From assembly GCA_937895345.1 (NCBI GenBank), contig CALAWP010000073.1, positions 1-64,000 on the forward strand: a DNA stretch of 64,000 nucleotides, read 5' to 3'. Positions within the stretch are counted from its first letter, which is position 1, and each line of letters opens with the position of its first letter. Of this stretch, positions 18,131-27,391 are shown in pieces. Origin of the DNA: an uncultured Paenibacillus sp. (lineage in GTDB: Bacteria; Bacillota; Bacilli; Paenibacillales; Paenibacillaceae). The notes below the pieces were generated by a model. The model saw only the letters and a list, made by a program, of their open reading frames with translations. It made no database searches and was not told the DNA's origin. The translations under genes were made by a program, and so were the position numbers.

Positions 18131-18475
18131 ATGGACTGCATCTTTTGCAAAATCGTGGAGGGCTCGATTCCTTCCGCGAAAGTATACGAGAACGATCGGC
18201 TGCTCGCCTTCCGGGACATCCAGCCCGCGGCGCCGGTACATATTTTGATCATTCCCAAAAAACATATTCCGACCATGAACGACGTCGCTCCCGAAGACGA
18301 TGCGCTGATCGGCGAACTGTTCGCCGCCGCCCGCCATATCGCCAAGGAGCAGGGCATTGCGGAGGCCGGATACCGTCTCGTCAACAACGTGAATGCCGAC
18401 GGAGGACAGGTCGTTTACCATCTGCACATCCATTTGCTCGGCGGCAAAAAACTCGGTCCGCTATTATCCGAGTGA
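18131..18475 (+). CDS. hinT: HIT-family purine nucleoside phosphoramidase
   Basis: A 114-residue HIT protein of the Hint branch. It has the N-terminal zinc cysteines CIFC (residues 3-6), the ADGGQVVYHLHIH signature with the His triad at 97, 99 and 101, and IPKKHIPT in the middle. Hint enzymes hydrolyse AMP-N phosphoramidates such as lysyl-AMP. The ATG at 18131 is chosen for its AGGAGG; twelve extra in-frame codons upstream have no binding site. It is the chromosomal counterpart of the shorter HIT passenger at 1262-1591. Confidence 0.92.
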   Translation: MDCIFCKIVEGSIPSAKVYENDRLLAFRDIQPAAPVHILIIPKKHIPTMNDVAPEDDALIGELFAAARHIAKEQGIAEAGYRLVNNVNADGGQVVYHLHIHLLGGKKLGPLLSE

Positions 18476-18481
18476 TGGAAG

Positions 18482-18511
18482 TTGACACTGGGTTTTTGTT
18501 TACTTTATAAT
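18482..18511 (+). promoter_or_regulatory. Consensus sigma-A promoter for rpsU-yqeY
   Basis: A perfect TTGACA, an 18-base spacer and a perfect TATAAT at 18506-18511, 60 bases upstream of the rpsU start. Strong expression is expected for a ribosomal protein. Confidence 0.85.
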
Positions 18512-18570
18512 GAAGTTTGATAAACCGTGTTAAAGCTCTGGACGGTCTGTTTCGGAGGGAGGGAAAACTG

Positions 18571-18744
18571 GTGTCTGAAACTAAAGTTCGCAAAAACGAA
18601 ACCATTGATGCTGCGCTTCGCCGCTTTAAACGTTCCATCGCTAAAGACGGCGTTTTGGCTGAGGTGAAGAAACGCAAGCATTATGAGAAGCCGAGTGTCA
18701 AGCGCAAGAAAAAGTCCGAGGCTGCGCGCAAGAGAAAGTTTTAG
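18571..18744 (+). CDS. rpsU: 30S ribosomal protein S21
   Basis: 57 residues, very basic. The sequence [20 protein letters not shown] and the lysine/arginine-rich tail are diagnostic of bS21, which binds the platform of the 30S subunit near the anti-Shine-Dalgarno region. The start is a GTG at 18571 behind a long GGAGGGAGGG (18555-18564). yqeY follows after 15 bases, the conserved Firmicutes pairing. Confidence 0.96.
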   Translation: MSETKVRKNETIDAALRRFKRSIAKDGVLAEVKKRKHYEKPSVKRKKKSEAARKRKF

Positions 18745-18759
18745 GAGGATCCTTCCACA

Positions 18760-19203
18760 ATGAACCTGAGCGAACGATTGACCGACGATATGAAGCAAGC
18801 CATGAAAAGTCAAGACAAATTCAAGCTGAGCACAATTCGCATGATGCGCGCTGCGGTCAAGAATTTGGAGATTGAACTTAAGCGTCCTTTGGACGATAAC
18901 GAAGTGCTTGATATATTGAGTCGCGAAATCAAACAACGTAAAGATTCCCTCCAAGAATTTAAAAAAGCCGGCCGTGACGATCTGGTAACGGATCTTGCAG
19001 CAGAAATTGAAATTATTAGTCAATACCTTCCCGAACAGCTGACTGAAGAAGAGATTCAAGAGATAGTAAGGCAGACCATCCATGAACTCGGTGCTTCTTC
19101 CAAAGCCGAAATGGGGAAAGTTATGAGTGCCCTGATGCCTAAGACAAAAGGACGCGCTGACGGTAAACTAGTAAATCAAATTGTTCAGCAATTTCTGCAA
19201 TAA
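18760..19203 (+). CDS. yqeY: GatB/YqeY domain protein
   Basis: 147 residues matching the stand-alone YqeY domain, which resembles the tRNA-binding tail of amidotransferase subunit GatB. The features are an N-terminal helical bundle (LSERLTDDMKQAMKS), the central EIISQYLPEQLTEEEI stretch and the C-terminal RADGKLVNQIVQQFL. It is thought to act on tRNA, but the role of the free domain is not settled. The start follows TTAGGAGGATCC. It forms a two-gene operon with rpsU and is closed by a terminator. Confidence 0.92.
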   Translation: MNLSERLTDDMKQAMKSQDKFKLSTIRMMRAAVKNLEIELKRPLDDNEVLDILSREIKQRKDSLQEFKKAGRDDLVTDLAAEIEIISQYLPEQLTEEEIQEIVRQTIHELGASSKAEMGKVMSALMPKTKGRADGKLVNQIVQQFLQ

Positions 19204-19215
19204 GCGGACACGCCA

Positions 19216-19241
19216 AACACCCCTTCACAGGGGTGTTTTTT
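19216..19241 (+). terminator. Terminator of the rpsU-yqeY operon
   Basis: AACACCCC and GGGGTGTT form a perfect 8-bp stem with a 6-base loop, followed by further T residues. Confidence 0.9.
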
Positions 19242-19319
19242 GGTTTGGATTGGAAACGGCTGCCCACAACCGCACGTATTAGGTTATACTAAAGGTAGCA
19301 AAGGAGGGCGGCATATGAG

Positions 19320-20702
19320 ATGAATCGTTACGGATGGTTAAAAACTGCGCTGCTGCTGGTCTTGGGGATGTTGACGCTTTCGCCGTTTGCGGGAGCGGCT
19401 AACGGATCGGCCGGGCAGGCCCCTGCAGGCGCCGGGGAAGAAGGCTCGGCCGTCGGCCCCGCCGTCGCGGTCATACCCGTCAAGCATACGGTCGAGCAAG
19501 GTCTCCAATCGTTTCTGGAAAGGGCGTTCAAGGAAGCCGGAGAAGCCGGAGCGGAGCATATCGTTCTGGTCGTCAATACGCTCGGCGGACGAGTGGACAG
19601 CGCCAGCGGGATCGGGGAATTGATCCGCGGCAGCGAAATTCCGGTAACGGCGTTTGTGGAAGGGAAGGCCGTGTCGGCCGGAACCTATATCGCATTGAAC
19701 GCCGACCATATCGTCATGCAGCCGGGAAGCACGATCGGCGCGGCGGCGGTCGTCAACGGAAGCGGAGAACTGATCGACAACCCGAAGACCATTTCGTTCT
19801 GGGTCAAGCAGATGACCGAAGCGGCCAAGCTGAAAGGCCGGGACCCGGCGGTGGCGCAAGCGATGGTCGATCCCGCATTCGAAGCGAAGCTGACGGACAA
19901 GATCGGCAGAGACAAACTGCGGGGAGAAATTTTGTCGTTGTCGGCTTCCGAAGCGGCCGCGCTCGGCTACGCCGACCATACGGCGGCTTCCGTCGAAGAA
20001 ACGTTGGTTTGGCTTGGACTTGAACAGCGCACGGTGCTGCAAATCGAGCCGACGCTCGCCGAACGCGTCGCGCGATTTCTGGTCGATCCGATCGTGACGA
20101 CCGTGTTGCTTATGCTGGGCATTGCAGGCATTGCGATCGAGCTGCTGGTGCCGGGCTTCGGCGCTCCTGGCATTGTAGGCATCGTCTCGTTCGGCCTGTA
20201 CTTTTTCGGCGCTTACGTCGCGGGCTGGGCCGGCATGGAATCCGTTGTGCTGTTCGCGGTCGGCATCGGACTGCTCGCGCTGGAATTGTTTGTTCCGAGC
20301 TTCGGCATATTAGGATTATTGGGGGGGGCGTCGCTTATTACGGCTATAGTCATTGCTTCGCCGAGTCCTTCATCCGCTTTCGTGTCGCTTCTTATCGCGC
20401 TTGCCGCCGCCGTCGTGATTGTGGCATTGTTTGCCAGGACGAATCGGGGGCGGGGCATTTGGAACAAATTCATATTGCGCGACAAGCTGACGACGGAAGA
20501 AGGTTACTTGTCGGCGGATACGAAGCAGGATCTTGTCGGCATGGAGGGGATGTCCATTACGCCGCTGCGCCCCGCCGGGACCGCGATGTTCGGCGACCGC
20601 CGCATCGATGTCGTAACGTCGGGCGAATTCGTCGAAGCGCGCAAGCCGGTCAAGGTCGTCAAGGCGGAAGGCACCTGGATCGTCGTGCAAGAAATGAAAT
20701 AA
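19320..20702 (+). CDS. NfeD-family membrane-bound serine protease
   Basis: 460 residues, matching B. subtilis YqeZ. A signal peptide (about residues 1-26) leads into a ClpP-class protease domain, with the likely nucleophile Ser in KAVSAGTYIAL near 119. Four to five transmembrane helices follow (about 250-370), then a soluble C-terminal NfeD OB-fold. The family works with flotillins, and floA follows directly. The start ATG overlaps a two-codon mini-ORF: ATG-AGA-TGA at 19315-19323 sits at better spacing (six bases) from AAGGAGGG than the real start (eleven bases). A TATACT box lies at 19285-19290. Confidence 0.9.
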   Translation: MNRYGWLKTALLLVLGMLTLSPFAGAANGSAGQAPAGAGEEGSAVGPAVAVIPVKHTVEQGLQSFLERAFKEAGEAGAEHIVLVVNTLGGRVDSASGIGELIRGSEIPVTAFVEGKAVSAGTYIALNADHIVMQPGSTIGAAAVVNGSGELIDNPKTISFWVKQMTEAAKLKGRDPAVAQAMVDPAFEAKLTDKIGRDKLRGEILSLSASEAAALGYADHTAASVEETLVWLGLEQRTVLQIEPTLAERVARFLVDPIVTTVLLMLGIAGIAIELLVPGFGAPGIVGIVSFGLYFFGAYVAGWAGMESVVLFAVGIGLLALELFVPSFGILGLLGGASLITAIVIASPSPSSAFVSLLIALAAAVVIVALFARTNRGRGIWNKFILRDKLTTEEGYLSADTKQDLVGMEGMSITPLRPAGTAMFGDRRIDVVTSGEFVEARKPVKVVKAEGTWIVVQEMK

Positions 20703-20818
20703 ACCGCATGCGGCAAAAAATCAGCTTGCAGGGCATCCAATTCCGGCTGCCGGTTTGTCAAAAGAAACAGCTTCAGAAACGATAAGGCCCAGCTACGGGC
20801 GAAATGGAGGAATGAACG

Positions 20819-21817
20819 GTGGATAATTTGGATCCGGTCGTCACATTTATGATATTGGCGGTCATCGTCATTATTGTATTGACCGTATTTTTAAGCTTTT
20901 TTCCAATCATGCTCTGGATATCGGCGCTTGCTTCGGGTGTCCGCGTAGGCATCATTACGCTTGTGGCCATGAGATTGAGAAGGGTCGTTCCGAGCCGAAT
21001 CGTCAATCCGCTCATCAAGGCGACCAAAGCCGGGTTGGGATTAACGATCAATCAGCTGGAAAGCCATTACTTGGCGGGCGGCAACGTAGACCGCGTCGTC
21101 AATGCGCTGATTGCGGCGCAGCGCGCCAATATACCGTTGCAGTTCGAACGGGCTGCGGCCATCGATCTTGCCGGCCGCGACGTGCTGCAAGCGGTTCAGA
21201 TGAGCGTTAACCCCCGCGTCATCGAAACGCCGATTGTCGCCGCGGTCGCTAAGGACGGCATCGAGGTCAAGGTAAGGGCGCGCGTTACCGTCCGCGCCAA
21301 TATCGACCGCTTGGTCGGCGGCGCCGGGGAGGAGACGATTATCGCCCGCGTCGGCGAAGGGATCGTTACGACGGTCGGCTCGTCCGAATCGCACAAACAT
21401 GTACTCGAAAATCCCGACAGCATTTCGCGCACCGTGCTGGACAAAGGGCTGGATGCCGGGACGGCATTCGAAATATTGTCCATCGATATCGCCGACGTGG
21501 ACGTAGGCAAAAACATCGGCGCGCATTTGCAAATCGAGCAGGCGGAGGCCGACAAAAACATCGCCCAGGCCAAAGCCGAGGAACGGCGCGCGATGGCCGT
21601 CGCCCAAGAGCAGGAAAACAAGGCGAAGGTGATCGAGATGGAAGCGAGAGTCGTGGAATCGGAGTCGCAGGTTCCGCTTGCCATGGCGGAGGCGCTTCGC
21701 AGCGGAAAAATCGGCGTCATGGACTATTTGAACTTGAAAAACATCGAAGCCGACACCAAAATGCGGAGCTCGCTGGGCGATACCGACTTGACCGACGACG
21801 GCAAGCGGGGCCGGTAA
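20819..21817 (+). CDS. floA: Flotillin-like protein FloA
   Basis: A 332-residue SPFH-domain scaffold of functional membrane microdomains. The N-terminal membrane segment (about residues 9-32) is followed by the SPFH region ([23 protein letters not shown]) and a heptad-rich C-terminal part ([19 protein letters not shown]). The start is GTG with TGGAGG eight bases upstream. Its partner nfeD lies upstream, the usual pairing. It corresponds to B. subtilis yqfA. Confidence 0.94.
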   Translation: MDNLDPVVTFMILAVIVIIVLTVFLSFFPIMLWISALASGVRVGIITLVAMRLRRVVPSRIVNPLIKATKAGLGLTINQLESHYLAGGNVDRVVNALIAAQRANIPLQFERAAAIDLAGRDVLQAVQMSVNPRVIETPIVAAVAKDGIEVKVRARVTVRANIDRLVGGAGEETIIARVGEGIVTTVGSSESHKHVLENPDSISRTVLDKGLDAGTAFEILSIDIADVDVGKNIGAHLQIEQAEADKNIAQAKAEERRAMAVAQEQENKAKVIEMEARVVESESQVPLAMAEALRSGKIGVMDYLNLKNIEADTKMRSSLGDTDLTDDGKRGR

Positions 21818-21877
21818 TCGACGATGATGCCGGCTGTTCAATCGCAATGTCCAATCGCGCTCGGGAGGTGAAGACGG

Positions 21878-22387
21878 ATGGGGATCATTGCCTTTTTGCT
21901 CGACAACATTTGGATTGTCGTTATCGTGTTGTTTGTCGTCTCGCGGATGCTGGCCAAAGGCGGCGCGGGCAAGCAGGGACAAGGGCCGCGCATGCCGAGC
22001 TTCGGCGGCGGCGACGAACCCGCCGGGCCGGCGCAGCCGATGCATCCGCCGGCTGAAAGAGCGGAGCGCCGGGAAGCTCCGGCGTCGATGCATCGCGGCG
22101 GCGGCGAGCGGCCGGATTCGGCCGCGGGAACGCCGTTCGACGACCGCCGCGGCGCGCAGCAGAGTATGCCGCTTCGCAGCGAACGCGAACGCCCGAAGCG
22201 GACTCACGCGCCGGAAGCGGCTTACCGAGCCGATGCGAAGACGGCGGCGGCCCATGGCGCAGCCCGCAAACCCGCCTCCGGGTCGAATGCGGCCGCGGCA
22301 GCGCTGTCGAAAGAAGATATCCGCAAGGCGGTGCTGTGGGCCGAAGTGCTCGGCCCGCCCCGGGCCAAGCGGCCGTTCCGCCGCTAA
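21878..22387 (+). CDS. Membrane-anchored low-complexity protein
   Basis: 169 residues in the position of B. subtilis yqfB. One N-terminal transmembrane helix (about 2-24, FLLDNIWIVVIVLFVVSRML) is followed by a Gly/Pro/Arg/Glu-rich disordered middle. A conserved-looking C-terminal helix begins KEDIRKAVLWAEVLGPP. The third frame over the same stretch is also open, but only this frame has the membrane segment and a GGGAGG binding site (21862-21867). It probably belongs to the nfeD-floA microdomain operon, and the C-terminal motif is the part most likely to contact a partner. Confidence 0.7.
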   Translation: MGIIAFLLDNIWIVVIVLFVVSRMLAKGGAGKQGQGPRMPSFGGGDEPAGPAQPMHPPAERAERREAPASMHRGGGERPDSAAGTPFDDRRGAQQSMPLRSERERPKRTHAPEAAYRADAKTAAAHGAARKPASGSNAAAAALSKEDIRKAVLWAEVLGPPRAKRPFRR

Positions 22388-22432
22388 ACGCTAATTCGGC
22401 ATCGACCGGCGCATTTCACCGCAACGAACATA

Positions 22433-22477
22433 CAAGCCTTCAATACCGCTTCTGCAAGCGGTATTGGAGGCTTGTTT
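22433..22477 (+). terminator. Terminator of the nfeD-floA operon
   Basis: A 19-bp hairpin, from CAAGCCT outside to a perfect AATACCGCTT/AAGCGGTATT inner stem, with a 4-base loop and a short T-run. Confidence 0.8.
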
Positions 22478-22651
22478 GCGTTGTTCCCGCTTGGAGGCAT
22501 CCGGCCGAAAGCGATCCGTATAGCCGGATCGGGCCGGCTTGCCGCAAGCCGCCTCATAATTCGGGAGCCGCAAGCATATTTTGGTATAGTACTGAGCTTG
22601 CGCTGCAGAATACATCGTTTTCGGGCATGCAAAAGGGGGCTGAAGCCGGCA

Positions 22652-22930
22652 ATGCGTCGATTAAAACGGAAATTTCATAAGCTGACCGCCGAAGTGCTGG
22701 ATATGCCTCAGGACATCGTTTACGATCTGCCGCGGCTGACCTTGATCGGCGACCGTCAATTATATATTGAAAATCACCGCGGGGTCGTCCATTTTTCAAG
22801 CGAGAAGCTCAGGCTGGCGTTAAGCAAAGGGGAACTCGAGGTGACGGGTACTTCTTTAGTCATTCGCACCATTTGGACAGAGGAAGTGTTCGTGGAGGGC
22901 GTCATTTCAAGCATCGTGCTGGTGCCGTAA
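22652..22930 (+). CDS. yqfC: Sporulation protein YqfC
   Basis: A 92-residue protein with the DLPRLTLIGDRQLYIENHRGV segment and a repeated beta-strand pattern typical of the YabP/YqfC family. Members are made in the mother cell during sporulation; the molecular role is unclear. I chose the ATG at 22652, where the family N terminus begins; the frame is open 60 codons further up without a binding site. It is immediately followed by yqfD, its usual partner. Confidence 0.9.
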   Translation: MRRLKRKFHKLTAEVLDMPQDIVYDLPRLTLIGDRQLYIENHRGVVHFSSEKLRLALSKGELEVTGTSLVIRTIWTEEVFVEGVISSIVLVP

Positions 22931-22960
22931 ATAGAAGAAGCGTATAGGGAGGGAAAGGCG

Positions 22961-24154
22961 ATGAAAGCGGAAGGGCTGCAATGGTTCAAAGGGGTCGTCG
23001 AAGTGGAAGCTAGGAGAGGAAGCGGAGAGGAGCTTGTCAACAAAGCGCTGGCGGGAGGGCTGTCGCTGTCCAACATACGTTGGACAAGCAGCGGCCGGCT
23101 CCGTTTTCAGCTGTCGGTCGGCGACTTTTTCCGTCTTCGTCCGTACTTGAAGGAAACGGGCTGCCGCGTGCATGTGACCGGACGCAAAGGGTTTCCTTTT
23201 TGGCTGGACAAGGCCGGCAGGCGAATATGGTTCACCGGCGGGCTCGTTTTATTTTTTGCCATTGTATTCATGCTCTCGTCACTCGTATGGGACATCGAAG
23301 TAGAGGGCAATGCGCGGCTGACGGAGGAGGAAATATTGCTGGCGGCGAAGCACGAGGGCTTATATCCTTTTCAATGGTCGTACAAGCTTCAAAATGCGGA
23401 GCTGATTTCCAAAAATCTCGCCGGCGCTTTGCCCGGCGTCACCTGGGTCGGCGTGGAGAAGAAAGGGACGAGGGTTACGATCCAAGTCGTGGAATCGACG
23501 CTGCCGCAGCCTCTGCCGCTGCATACTCCCCGCCACCTCGTCGCGTCCGCCGACGCCGTCGTGACGCAAATTATTGCCGATCGGGGGCGCCCGGTCGTCA
23601 GCAAAAACATGAGGGTCAAAGAAGGGCAAATATTGATTTCCGGCACGATCGGAAAGGACGAGAACACGCGGACCGTCGTTGCCGAAGGATTGGTCAAGGG
23701 ATTGGTCTGGTACGAATTTAACGTGGAGTCTCCGCTCGTCCAGAAGGTGAAGGTGTATACGGGCGAAACCCGGACAAAACGGTATTTGCTGCTCGGCAAC
23801 CGGGCGCTGCAATACAGCGGCTTTGGCGGAGAGGAGTACGGGCAATTCGAAACGGCGACGCGCGAGGAGCGCGTTTCTTGGCGAAATTGGACGCTTCCCG
23901 TCGGACGATTGACGGAAACGTCGATGGAATCCCGGCTCGACGAGCGGAAGCTGACGCTGGAGGAGGCTCGGGCGGCCGGTTTGCTGCAGGCTCGGGCGGA
24001 ATTGCTCGGCAAGGCGGGCGCGGATGCCGTCGTTCGGGACGAAATTGTTTTGCATGAAAAGACGGACAATGGTAAAGTTTATATGAAAGTTCTTTTTGAA
24101 GTGGAGCAGTCGATTACGAAGGAAATGCCACTAGTACGCATACAGGGAGATTGA
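22961..24154 (+). CDS. yqfD: Sporulation protein YqfD
   Basis: 397 residues. The N-terminal cytoplasmic part (LQWFKGVVEVEARRG) is followed by a single transmembrane helix (about 88-108, TGGLVLFFAIVFMLSSL) and an extracytoplasmic POTRA-like start (EVEGNARLTEEEILLAAK) leading to a beta-rich region. YqfD belongs to the sporulation membrane proteins needed around engulfment and coat stages. The gene follows yqfC after 30 bases and ends three bases before the phoH start. Confidence 0.92.
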   Translation: MKAEGLQWFKGVVEVEARRGSGEELVNKALAGGLSLSNIRWTSSGRLRFQLSVGDFFRLRPYLKETGCRVHVTGRKGFPFWLDKAGRRIWFTGGLVLFFAIVFMLSSLVWDIEVEGNARLTEEEILLAAKHEGLYPFQWSYKLQNAELISKNLAGALPGVTWVGVEKKGTRVTIQVVESTLPQPLPLHTPRHLVASADAVVTQIIADRGRPVVSKNMRVKEGQILISGTIGKDENTRTVVAEGLVKGLVWYEFNVESPLVQKVKVYTGETRTKRYLLLGNRALQYSGFGGEEYGQFETATREERVSWRNWTLPVGRLTETSMESRLDERKLTLEEARAAGLLQARAELLGKAGADAVVRDEIVLHEKTDNGKVYMKVLFEVEQSITKEMPLVRIQGD

Positions 24155-24157
24155 GAA

Positions 24158-25132
24158 TTGTTGCAAATCGAAACGAGGACAGTCAGAATACCGCTTGGAA
24201 ACGCAGACGAAGGCTTGGCCGTGTTCGGGCCTCAAGATAAGTACTTGCGTATGGTGGAAAGTCAGGTCGAGTCGAGTATCGCCACCCGCGACGCCGAAAT
24301 CGTCATCGCCGGCCCTTCGCCGGAAGTCGATTCGCTGGAACAGCTGTTTACGGTCATGCTTCAGCTTGTCCGGGGAGGGTACAGCCCTTCGGAACGGGAT
24401 ATCGCTTATGCGCTGGAGCTGGCGCGAAGCATGCAGGCGGAGGAACTGCTGGACTTGTTCAAGAAGGAGATCGCCACGACGTTCCGCGGCAAAAAAATTA
24501 TGGTCAAGACGATCGGCCAGCGTCATTACGTCAAGACGATCCGCAAGCGCGACATCGTCTTCGGCATCGGTCCGGCCGGTACGGGCAAGACGTATCTCGC
24601 GGTCGTGCTGGCGGTCAGCGCGCTGAAGGAAGGCTCGGTCAAACGGATCGTCCTGACCCGTCCCGCCGTAGAAGCGGGAGAGAATCTCGGATTTCTGCCG
24701 GGAGATTTGCAGGAAAAGGTCGATCCGTACCTCCGGCCTCTCTACGACGCGCTGCACGATGTCCTGGGACCCGACCAGACGGTCAAGGCGATGGAAAGGG
24801 GCATGATCGAAATTGCGCCGCTGGCATATATGCGCGGACGGACGCTGGACGATTCGTTTATTATTTTGGACGAGGCGCAAAATACGACGCCCGAGCAGAT
24901 GAAAATGTTTCTGACGCGACTGGGCTTTGGCTCCAAGATGGTCATTACGGGAGACGTCACTCAGATCGACCTGCCGAGGGGCAAAAATTCGGGACTTGTC
25001 GAGGCCCAGCGCATTTTGAAAGACATCGGAGAGATCGGCATGATTTATTTTTCGGAACAAGACGTCGTCCGACACTCTCTCGTGCAAAAAATTATTATGG
25101 CCTATGACCGCGATGCCGAAAACAAAGCCTAG
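24158..25132 (+). CDS. phoH: PhoH-family ATPase
   Basis: 324 residues. The P-loop GIGPAGTGKTYLAVV is near 135-150 and the Walker B DSFIILDEAQNTTPEQ near 229; the N-terminal region is KH-like. PhoH proteins are RNA-linked ATPases often found beside ybeY, as here, which suggests a role in rRNA or mRNA processing. The start is TTG at 24158 (a second TTG follows directly) with AGGGA nine bases upstream. The gene is tightly packed between yqfD and pgpH. Confidence 0.94.
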   Translation: MLQIETRTVRIPLGNADEGLAVFGPQDKYLRMVESQVESSIATRDAEIVIAGPSPEVDSLEQLFTVMLQLVRGGYSPSERDIAYALELARSMQAEELLDLFKKEIATTFRGKKIMVKTIGQRHYVKTIRKRDIVFGIGPAGTGKTYLAVVLAVSALKEGSVKRIVLTRPAVEAGENLGFLPGDLQEKVDPYLRPLYDALHDVLGPDQTVKAMERGMIEIAPLAYMRGRTLDDSFIILDEAQNTTPEQMKMFLTRLGFGSKMVITGDVTQIDLPRGKNSGLVEAQRILKDIGEIGMIYFSEQDVVRHSLVQKIIMAYDRDAENKA

Positions 25133-25150
25133 AAAGGAATTGTTGCCGCC

Positions 25151-27388
25151 ATGAGCCACAACGGAACCTCCAAAAAAGAAAAGTCGCTGAATACGGCGGG
25201 ATGGAAGCAGAGTCCGGCCGTTCGATGGCTGCTGCTGCTCATGTTCGTGCTGCTGTTTTATTTCAGTCTCGCGCCGCATGTTATACCGGAAACCTACGAC
25301 ATATCGGAAGGCTCGGTCAGCGAGAAGGATATCAAGGCGCCTTTCCAGATTCGGGACGAAAAGGCGACGAGGCAGGCCGAGGAGGAAGCCGCCAGCCGGA
25401 TCGAGGACATTTATTCGATCGTTCCGCTGCGCAACGATACGCTGGTCGAGCAAATTTTGTACCGGATCGAAAGCTTGAACATGGACGATCAGGTGACGAC
25501 CCAGAACAAAATCGACATTTACCGGACGGAAATTCCCGGAAAGTATGCGGCTTTCATCAATTCCTTCGTAAGTGCCAACAAAGGGACCGGCACTTACAAC
25601 GACACGCTGCTTGAAGAAATGGCCGCGGTAGCCAAAGAGCAGCAGTATACGATACCCGAAGAAACGTTTTACAAAATGCCGCAGCTGACGAGCGAGCAGC
25701 TGTCGGAAATGCGCAGCGTGGCGCGCGATATCGTGCGCAAGCTGATGACCGAGCAGCTGCGGGAAGCCGATACGGCCCGCACCCAGGTGGCCGAGCTGGT
25801 TAATGCGAGCTCGCTGTCCAGCCGCACGGCGCGCGAAATCGTGCAGGAGCTTGCCCGTTTCTCCATCATGCCGAACAAGTTTTACGATAAAGAGGCGACG
25901 GAGGAGGCCAGAGTGCAGGCCAAGCAGAATACGCCTCCCGTCGTGTTCAAGGAAGGCGAAGTGATCGTCCGGAAAGGCCAGACGATTACTCCCGACATGT
26001 ACAAGCTTCTGTCGGACTCCAACCTGCTGCAGGATCAGAAGCATTACTGGCCGCAGGCCGGCCTGCTCATCTTGTCGGTCATGCTCGTCGTTTCGCTGTA
26101 CGCGTATTTGCACCAATCGGGAGGCTTCGGCGGTCTTAAGCCGAAATACGGCAATTCTCAGCTGCTGATGCTTTGGATGATATTTCTAATCAATCTGATT
26201 ACGATCCAGATTGCCGCCTTGATCCAGACGACGGAGGCTTCGTATACCGGTTATCTGGCTCCGGCGGCGCTGGGCGCCATGCTCATAACGCTGCTGCTCG
26301 ACATGCATCTGGCCATTATCAGCTCGTTTATATTTACGCTTATGGGCAGCATTATATTAAATACCGGACAAACGGGACTGTTCGACTTCAAATACGGTTT
26401 TTTCATCATCGTCGTCTCCGTGGCCGCGATCTTCTCCATCAACAGGGCGAGCCAGCGGTCGGCGATCTTGAAGGCGGGCATCATGGTCAGCCTGTTCGGT
26501 TCTTTGGCCGTCATCGCGCAATTGTTAATGACGGAGCAGCTCGACCGGATGCCGTTTATTTATTCGGCGGCTTTCGCTTTTGCCAGCGGTTTGCTGACGG
26601 CGGTGCTCGTCATCGGCATTATGCCGTTCTTTGAAATAACGTTCGGCATCTTGTCGGCGCTGAAGCTGGTGGAGCTGTCCAACCCGAATCATCCGCTGCT
26701 GCGCAAGCTGCTGACGGAAACGCCGGGCACGTACCATCACAGCGTTATGGTCGGCAACCTGTCGGAGGCCGCGGCCGAAGCGATCGGCGCGAACGGCTTG
26801 CTGTGCAGAGTCGGCTCCTTCTATCACGACATCGGCAAGACGAAACGGCCGAGCTATTTTATCGAAAATCAGTCGAATATCGAGAACCCGCACGACACGA
26901 TCGATCCGAAACTGAGCAAATCGATTATTGTGGCGCATGCCCGCGACGGCGTGGAAATGTTGAAAGGCTACAACATTCCGAAGCCGATCAGGGATATCGC
27001 CGAGCAGCATCACGGCACGACGTCGCTGAAATACTTTTACCACAAGGCGCTGAAGCAGGCGGAGGAACAAGGGATCGAGCCCGACTTCACCGAAGACGAT
27101 TACCGTTACCCTGGGCCGAAGGCGCAATCGAAGGAAGCTGCGGTCGTCGGCATTGCCGATTGCGTCGAAGCGGCGGTGCGGAGCCTGCGCAACCCGACGG
27201 TCGAGCAGGTAGAGGCTATGATCAACAAAATCATAAAAAGCCGGCTGGATGACAATCAATATAACGAATGCGATTTGACGCTGAAGGAATTGGACAAGAT
27301 CGCCCAGTCGCTGAAGGAAAGCATCATCGGCATCTTCCATTCCCGCATCGAATATCCGGACGACGCCAAAACGAAGGAGAGTACGTAA
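25151..27388 (+). CDS. pgpH: c-di-AMP phosphodiesterase of the 7TM-HD family
   Basis: 745 residues, matching B. subtilis YqfF/PgpH. A transmembrane helix lies at about 25-43, then an extracytoplasmic 7TMR-HDED sensor domain (about 50-290), seven membrane helices (about 300-490) and a cytoplasmic HD domain with TYHHSVMVGN near 525 and the metal-binding FYHDIGKTKRP near 555. The HD domain degrades cyclic di-AMP, linking envelope signals to potassium and wall homeostasis. ybeY starts three bases after its stop. Confidence 0.93.
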   Translation: MSHNGTSKKEKSLNTAGWKQSPAVRWLLLLMFVLLFYFSLAPHVIPETYDISEGSVSEKDIKAPFQIRDEKATRQAEEEAASRIEDIYSIVPLRNDTLVEQILYRIESLNMDDQVTTQNKIDIYRTEIPGKYAAFINSFVSANKGTGTYNDTLLEEMAAVAKEQQYTIPEETFYKMPQLTSEQLSEMRSVARDIVRKLMTEQLREADTARTQVAELVNASSLSSRTAREIVQELARFSIMPNKFYDKEATEEARVQAKQNTPPVVFKEGEVIVRKGQTITPDMYKLLSDSNLLQDQKHYWPQAGLLILSVMLVVSLYAYLHQSGGFGGLKPKYGNSQLLMLWMIFLINLITIQIAALIQTTEASYTGYLAPAALGAMLITLLLDMHLAIISSFIFTLMGSIILNTGQTGLFDFKYGFFIIVVSVAAIFSINRASQRSAILKAGIMVSLFGSLAVIAQLLMTEQLDRMPFIYSAAFAFASGLLTAVLVIGIMPFFEITFGILSALKLVELSNPNHPLLRKLLTETPGTYHHSVMVGNLSEAAAEAIGANGLLCRVGSFYHDIGKTKRPSYFIENQSNIENPHDTIDPKLSKSIIVAHARDGVEMLKGYNIPKPIRDIAEQHHGTTSLKYFYHKALKQAEEQGIEPDFTEDDYRYPGPKAQSKEAAVVGIADCVEAAVRSLRNPTVEQVEAMINKIIKSRLDDNQYNECDLTLKELDKIAQSLKESIIGIFHSRIEYPDDAKTKEST

Positions 27389-27391
27389 CCG

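Noticed and set aside
22472..22651. Longer start for yqfC
   Set aside because: The added 60 residues overlap the end of a strong terminator and have no family similarity.
24131..26116. Minus-strand open frame of about 660 codons under phoH/pgpH
   Set aside because: Composition is typical of an antisense shadow (rich in Arg, Gln, His) and the plus-strand genes are certain.
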